From: Aurelia coerulea
Lineage: Eukaryota > Cnidaria > Scyphozoa > Semaeostomeae > Ulmaridae
Direction: 5' to 3'
NCBI GenBank assembly: GCA_039566865.1
Contig: CM076959.1
Span: 8,663,501-8,727,500 of the forward strand
Length of the DNA stretch: 64,000 nt
Shown: positions 63,501-64,000 of the stretch, piece after piece
How positions within the stretch are numbered: position 1 is the stretch's first letter
Layout of the letters: the number at the start of each line of letters is the position of its first letter
The notes under the pieces: generated by a model
The model's input: only the letters and a program-made list of their open reading frames with translations
What the model was told of the DNA's origin: nothing
Database searches by the model: none
Made by a program: the position numbers and the translations under genes

Positions 63501-64000
63501 CGTTAATCCACACTTTTTGTGCTTTTACTTTGTTTTCTTTGAGAAAATAAACTTTTAATTAATCGATGCAGTAAAGCCAAAATGAGACTAAAGAAAAAGC
63601 TAATGTCTATAGTAACGTTTCAAAGAATGGTTGCTGCAGTACTAATATAGTGCTTTAAAAGAAGTAACTGTCAGGACTAAAGTTTTAAAGAACGATGAGT
63701 GCAATACTCTTTGTAATAGAAATTGTTGCTAATAAAGTACGTTAATCGACACTTTTTGTGTTTTAATTTTGTTTTCTTTGAGAAAAGAAACATTTAATTA
63801 ATCGATGCAGTAAAGCCAAAATGAGACTAAAGAAAAAGCTAATGTCTATAGTAACGTTTCAAAGAATGGTTGCGGCAGTACTAATATAGTGCTTTAAAAG
63901 AAGTAACTGTCAGGACTAAAGTTTTAAAGAACGATGAGTGCAATACTCTTTGTAATAGAAATTGTTGCTAATAAAGTACGTTAATCGACACTTTTTGTGT

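Larger units (their letters stand above)
56796..64000. repeat. Satellite array, block 3 (about 29 monomers, runs off the window)
   Basis: Continues the 1477-bp HOR to about 57350, then changes monomer type (cttttggaaaaaaaac replaces cttttagaaaataaac). A two-monomer repeat of 487 bp covers about 62470-63440. The last two complete units are almost identical 239-bp short-linker monomers (atcgatgc at 63562 and 63801). The 70-codon minus-strand frame at 61295-61507 lies entirely in satellite and is not a gene. Confidence 0.97.

Noticed and set aside
1..64000. Retroviral or LINE coding sequence
   Set aside because: No reverse transcriptase, protease or integrase motifs, long terminal repeats or poly-A-tailed insertions were found.

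Overview
The window is eukaryotic and almost certainly animal. About 56 of the 64 kb is one AT-rich satellite array with a monomer of about 249 bp, in direct orientation throughout. Two non-satellite islands interrupt it (about 38268-42432 and 52844-56795). The animal call rests on spliceosomal-type introns, RFX/X-box-like palindromes and a TTAA-flanked DNA transposon. Kolobok-like transposons and this kind of satellite organisation suggest an aquatic invertebrate, but I cannot name the species. I see no rRNA, tRNA, bacterial gene or CRISPR array.

Satellite. Block 1 (1-38267), block 2 (42433-52843) and block 3 (56796-64000) hold roughly 225 monomers. Almost every monomer carries a CTGCAG next to a dyad (AGCACTA-ATA-TAGTGCT) and an ATCGAT. 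The monomers are organised into nested higher-order repeats (HORs). Repeat offsets read directly from the sequence are 1996, 1236, 978, 1725, 4704, about 3699 (three copies), 985, 1439, 1477, 1484, 487 and 239 bp. A 6.4 kb segment is also repeated 8896 bp downstream. Short mosaic patches point to conversion between monomers.

Island 1 (about 4.16 kb) is inserted between A and T of a normal monomer, and the satellite register resumes exactly on the far side. It starts TC, ends TTAA and lacks a clear target duplication, so it could be Helitron-like. It holds a row of polypyrimidine-AG sites, a few exon-like and coding-like segments (possible captured gene fragments) and an 88-bp minisatellite.

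Island 2 (3952 bp) is a clean TTAA-flanked transposon with 15-bp perfect terminal inverted repeats starting GGGGG, most like Kolobok. All coding traces lie on the minus strand. In transcription order they are a stop-ridden frame (56489-56001), a CpG-rich promoter/first exon (55851-55603), a 181-nt GT-AG intron, a coding exon (55421-54632) for an unrecognised protein, an intron-like stretch full of X-box palindromes, and a frameshifted exon resembling the C-terminus of Kolobok/Mutator-like transposases (53785-53436). The coding exon is split by a 201-bp element with its own inverted repeats, ATA duplications and a 33-bp internal repeat; removing it and one ATA leaves one continuous frame.

No satellite stretch codes for protein. 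Both islands occur once and match empty sites in sister HOR copies, so both inserted after the local HOR amplification.
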